7,051 nucleotides of DNA. It comes from an uncultured Gammaproteobacteria bacterium (GTDB lineage Bacteria; Pseudomonadota; Gammaproteobacteria; Pseudomonadales; Pseudohongiellaceae). The position numbers were made by a program, and so were the translations under genes. Where the stretch lies: NCBI GenBank assembly GCA_903926285.1, contig CAIYIP010000358.1, positions 1-7,051 of the forward strand, in the 5' to 3' direction. Below are positions 5,967 through 7,051 of this stretch, piece after piece; within the stretch, counting starts at the first letter, position 1, and every line of letters starts with the position of its first letter. The notes under the pieces were generated by a model, which saw nothing but the letters and a program-made list of their open reading frames with translations, had not been told where the DNA came from and did no database searches.

Positions 5967-6824
5967 TCAAGGATCAAAATATTCTGTGGATTGTTCGTTT
6001 TCGTTGCAGATGAATTCGATCAGATCAGTATCCAGCATAATGCCGTGCTCGGCCCTGACCGTGAATGGCGCAGTGTATACCGAAGGATCATCAATCGTGA
6101 CATCCACAACCATATGCCCGTAATTCACCCGCGTGAAGCGTTCGGTGATTTTGCCCTTGGACGTAAACGGGCTGCCATTCACATCCAGCCAGCCATCGTC
6201 GCGCAGGCCGATGGTTTCCACGACCAGCGTGTCACCTTCCCAGTGACCTACTGAATAACCATACCACCAGGGCTGGGGATCGTTGTCGGGTAGCGGCCGG
6301 CCATCCATAAAGATTTGCCGCAAGCCCGAATTGCCTTCCCATATCATCACAATCAGATGTGGCAGTTGAATAATCTTGCGCGGCTGCGGATGCATGTGTA
6401 GCTGCATGTGACCCATCGGCAGGCAGTTGGCATCCGGATTGTCCTTCATGTCATCAGCTACGCGCTGGTCCCTCAGATCACGCGCCCACTGCTGGTATGG
6501 CAGACCGCCTTCCATATTGGCACCGAGATCGAAGAATGTCGCTGCTGGCGGAACCCCAGGAGTTGGCTCCGATGCAGGTTGATCTGCACCTCCACCAGTC
6601 GCGCCGCGATTAGGATTGGCAGCAGAGCGGGCCCACAATTCCCAGAGGCCGGAAAAGTCAGGTCTACCCTCAGGAGTCCTTGGCGCGGGCGCATTAAAAT
6701 CAGGCGCACCGTCGGCGGTGCGCGGAACATCAGGAGTGGAAAAAGCAGGCCACTGCGCGCTGGCAGTGGTTGCCTTGAGAACAAGCAGAAGGGAAATACT
6801 GGTAATCGTGATCAATCTGCGCAT
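5967..6824 (-). CDS. Exported 'PDFSGLW' protein of unknown function
   Basis: A 285-residue secreted or periplasmic protein. Starting at the ATG at 6822-6824 gives a textbook signal peptide: MRRL, a hydrophobic core at 5-17, and cleavage after A-S-A at residue 23. The mature part opens with two copies of a P-R-T-x-x-G-x-P-D-F motif (34-43 and 48-57, the second running into SGLW), then a Gly/Pro-rich linker. A conserved-looking domain follows with CLPMG, PRKIIQLPHLIVMIWE, RQIFMDGRPLP, WYGYSVGHWEGDTLVVET, ITERFTR and a C-terminal ICNENE. I recognise this as a widespread family of uncharacterised exported proteins in Proteobacteria and Acidobacteria, often found beside DUF6152 genes. The start is uncertain: in-frame ATGs at 6830, 6836 and 6875 and a TTG at 6926 are also possible, and none has a good ribosome binding site. 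No clear promoter was found at 6825-7051. Confidence 0.8.
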   Translation of the reverse strand: MRRLITITSISLLLVLKATTASAQWPAFSTPDVPRTADGAPDFNAPAPRTPEGRPDFSGLWELWARSAANPNRGATGGGADQPASEPTPGVPPAATFFDLGANMEGGLPYQQWARDLRDQRVADDMKDNPDANCLPMGHMQLHMHPQPRKIIQLPHLIVMIWEGNSGLRQIFMDGRPLPDNDPQPWWYGYSVGHWEGDTLVVETIGLRDDGWLDVNGSPFTSKGKITERFTRVNYGHMVVDVTIDDPSVYTAPFTVRAEHGIMLDTDLIEFICNENEQSTEYFDP

Positions 6825-7051
6825 CAGCATAAGCATAAGCAACCGTACAATCCAGATGGCGGAAAGATACCGCATGTTCTGCCACTTGGCGAGCAGCACA
6901 GCTTTCCTGCCAGCAGACTCGGACAATGTACAATCCGGTTCGGTTTAAGTTCCGATCAGCAGGGCGTACTTATTGATCACTTGAAGCAGGCTCGCTGTGG
7001 CAAACAGATAGCGTTGAGCGAGAATTTTTCAGTCAACTACCAGGTGCTCAC

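Noticed and set aside
6930..7051. Plus-strand frame open to the right edge (about 40 codons, with a TTG at 6981), possibly the start of a divergent gene.
   Set aside because: A stop-free run this short is expected by chance. There is no ATG and no ribosome binding site, and further left the frame is simply the complement of the codons of the PDFSGLW gene.

Overview
The window looks like chromosomal DNA from a proteobacterium, most likely a gammaproteobacterium. This is an inference from gene content: an MHS-type symporter, a PcaI/PcaJ-like CoA-transferase, a DUF6152 protein and a secreted 'PDFSGLW' protein, all with moderate GC and ordinary ribosome binding sites. It holds eight protein genes packed with short gaps. 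I see no RNA gene, CRISPR array or mobile element.

Layout. On the minus strand, positions 61-2216 carry a secreted cupin, a thiolase-like enzyme and a DUF35 zinc-ribbon/OB-fold protein. Transcription runs DUF35 -> thiolase (7-nt overlap) -> cupin (114-nt gap). On the plus strand, 2363-3717 carry the two subunits of a 3-oxoacid CoA-transferase, overlapping by one base. These two units diverge from a compact intergenic region at 2217-2362, which has back-to-back -10 elements. The CoA-transferase operon converges on a large MHS-family transporter gene (3770-5392, minus), with a perfect 12-bp inverted repeat between the two 3' ends. Upstream of the transporter on the same strand lies a two-gene unit encoding exported proteins of unknown function: a PDFSGLW-family protein (5967-6824) followed by a DUF6152 protein (5524-5955).

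How the genes may work together (inference). The MHS transporter could import a carboxylic acid, the CoA-transferase could activate it with CoA taken from an acyl-CoA donor, and the DUF35/thiolase-like pair could cleave the acyl-CoA. The thiolase-like protein has Asn where the family nucleophile Cys is expected. It keeps features that I recall from DUF35-partnered retro-aldolases of steroid side-chain degradation, so a carbon-carbon lyase is more likely than a classical thiolase. The substrate cannot be read from the sequence. The three exported proteins have no assigned role. The most notable feature among them is that the predicted mature DUF6152 protein begins with His-His.

Limits: all family assignments come from reading the translations by eye, without database searches. 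Both window edges are non-coding or undecidable.
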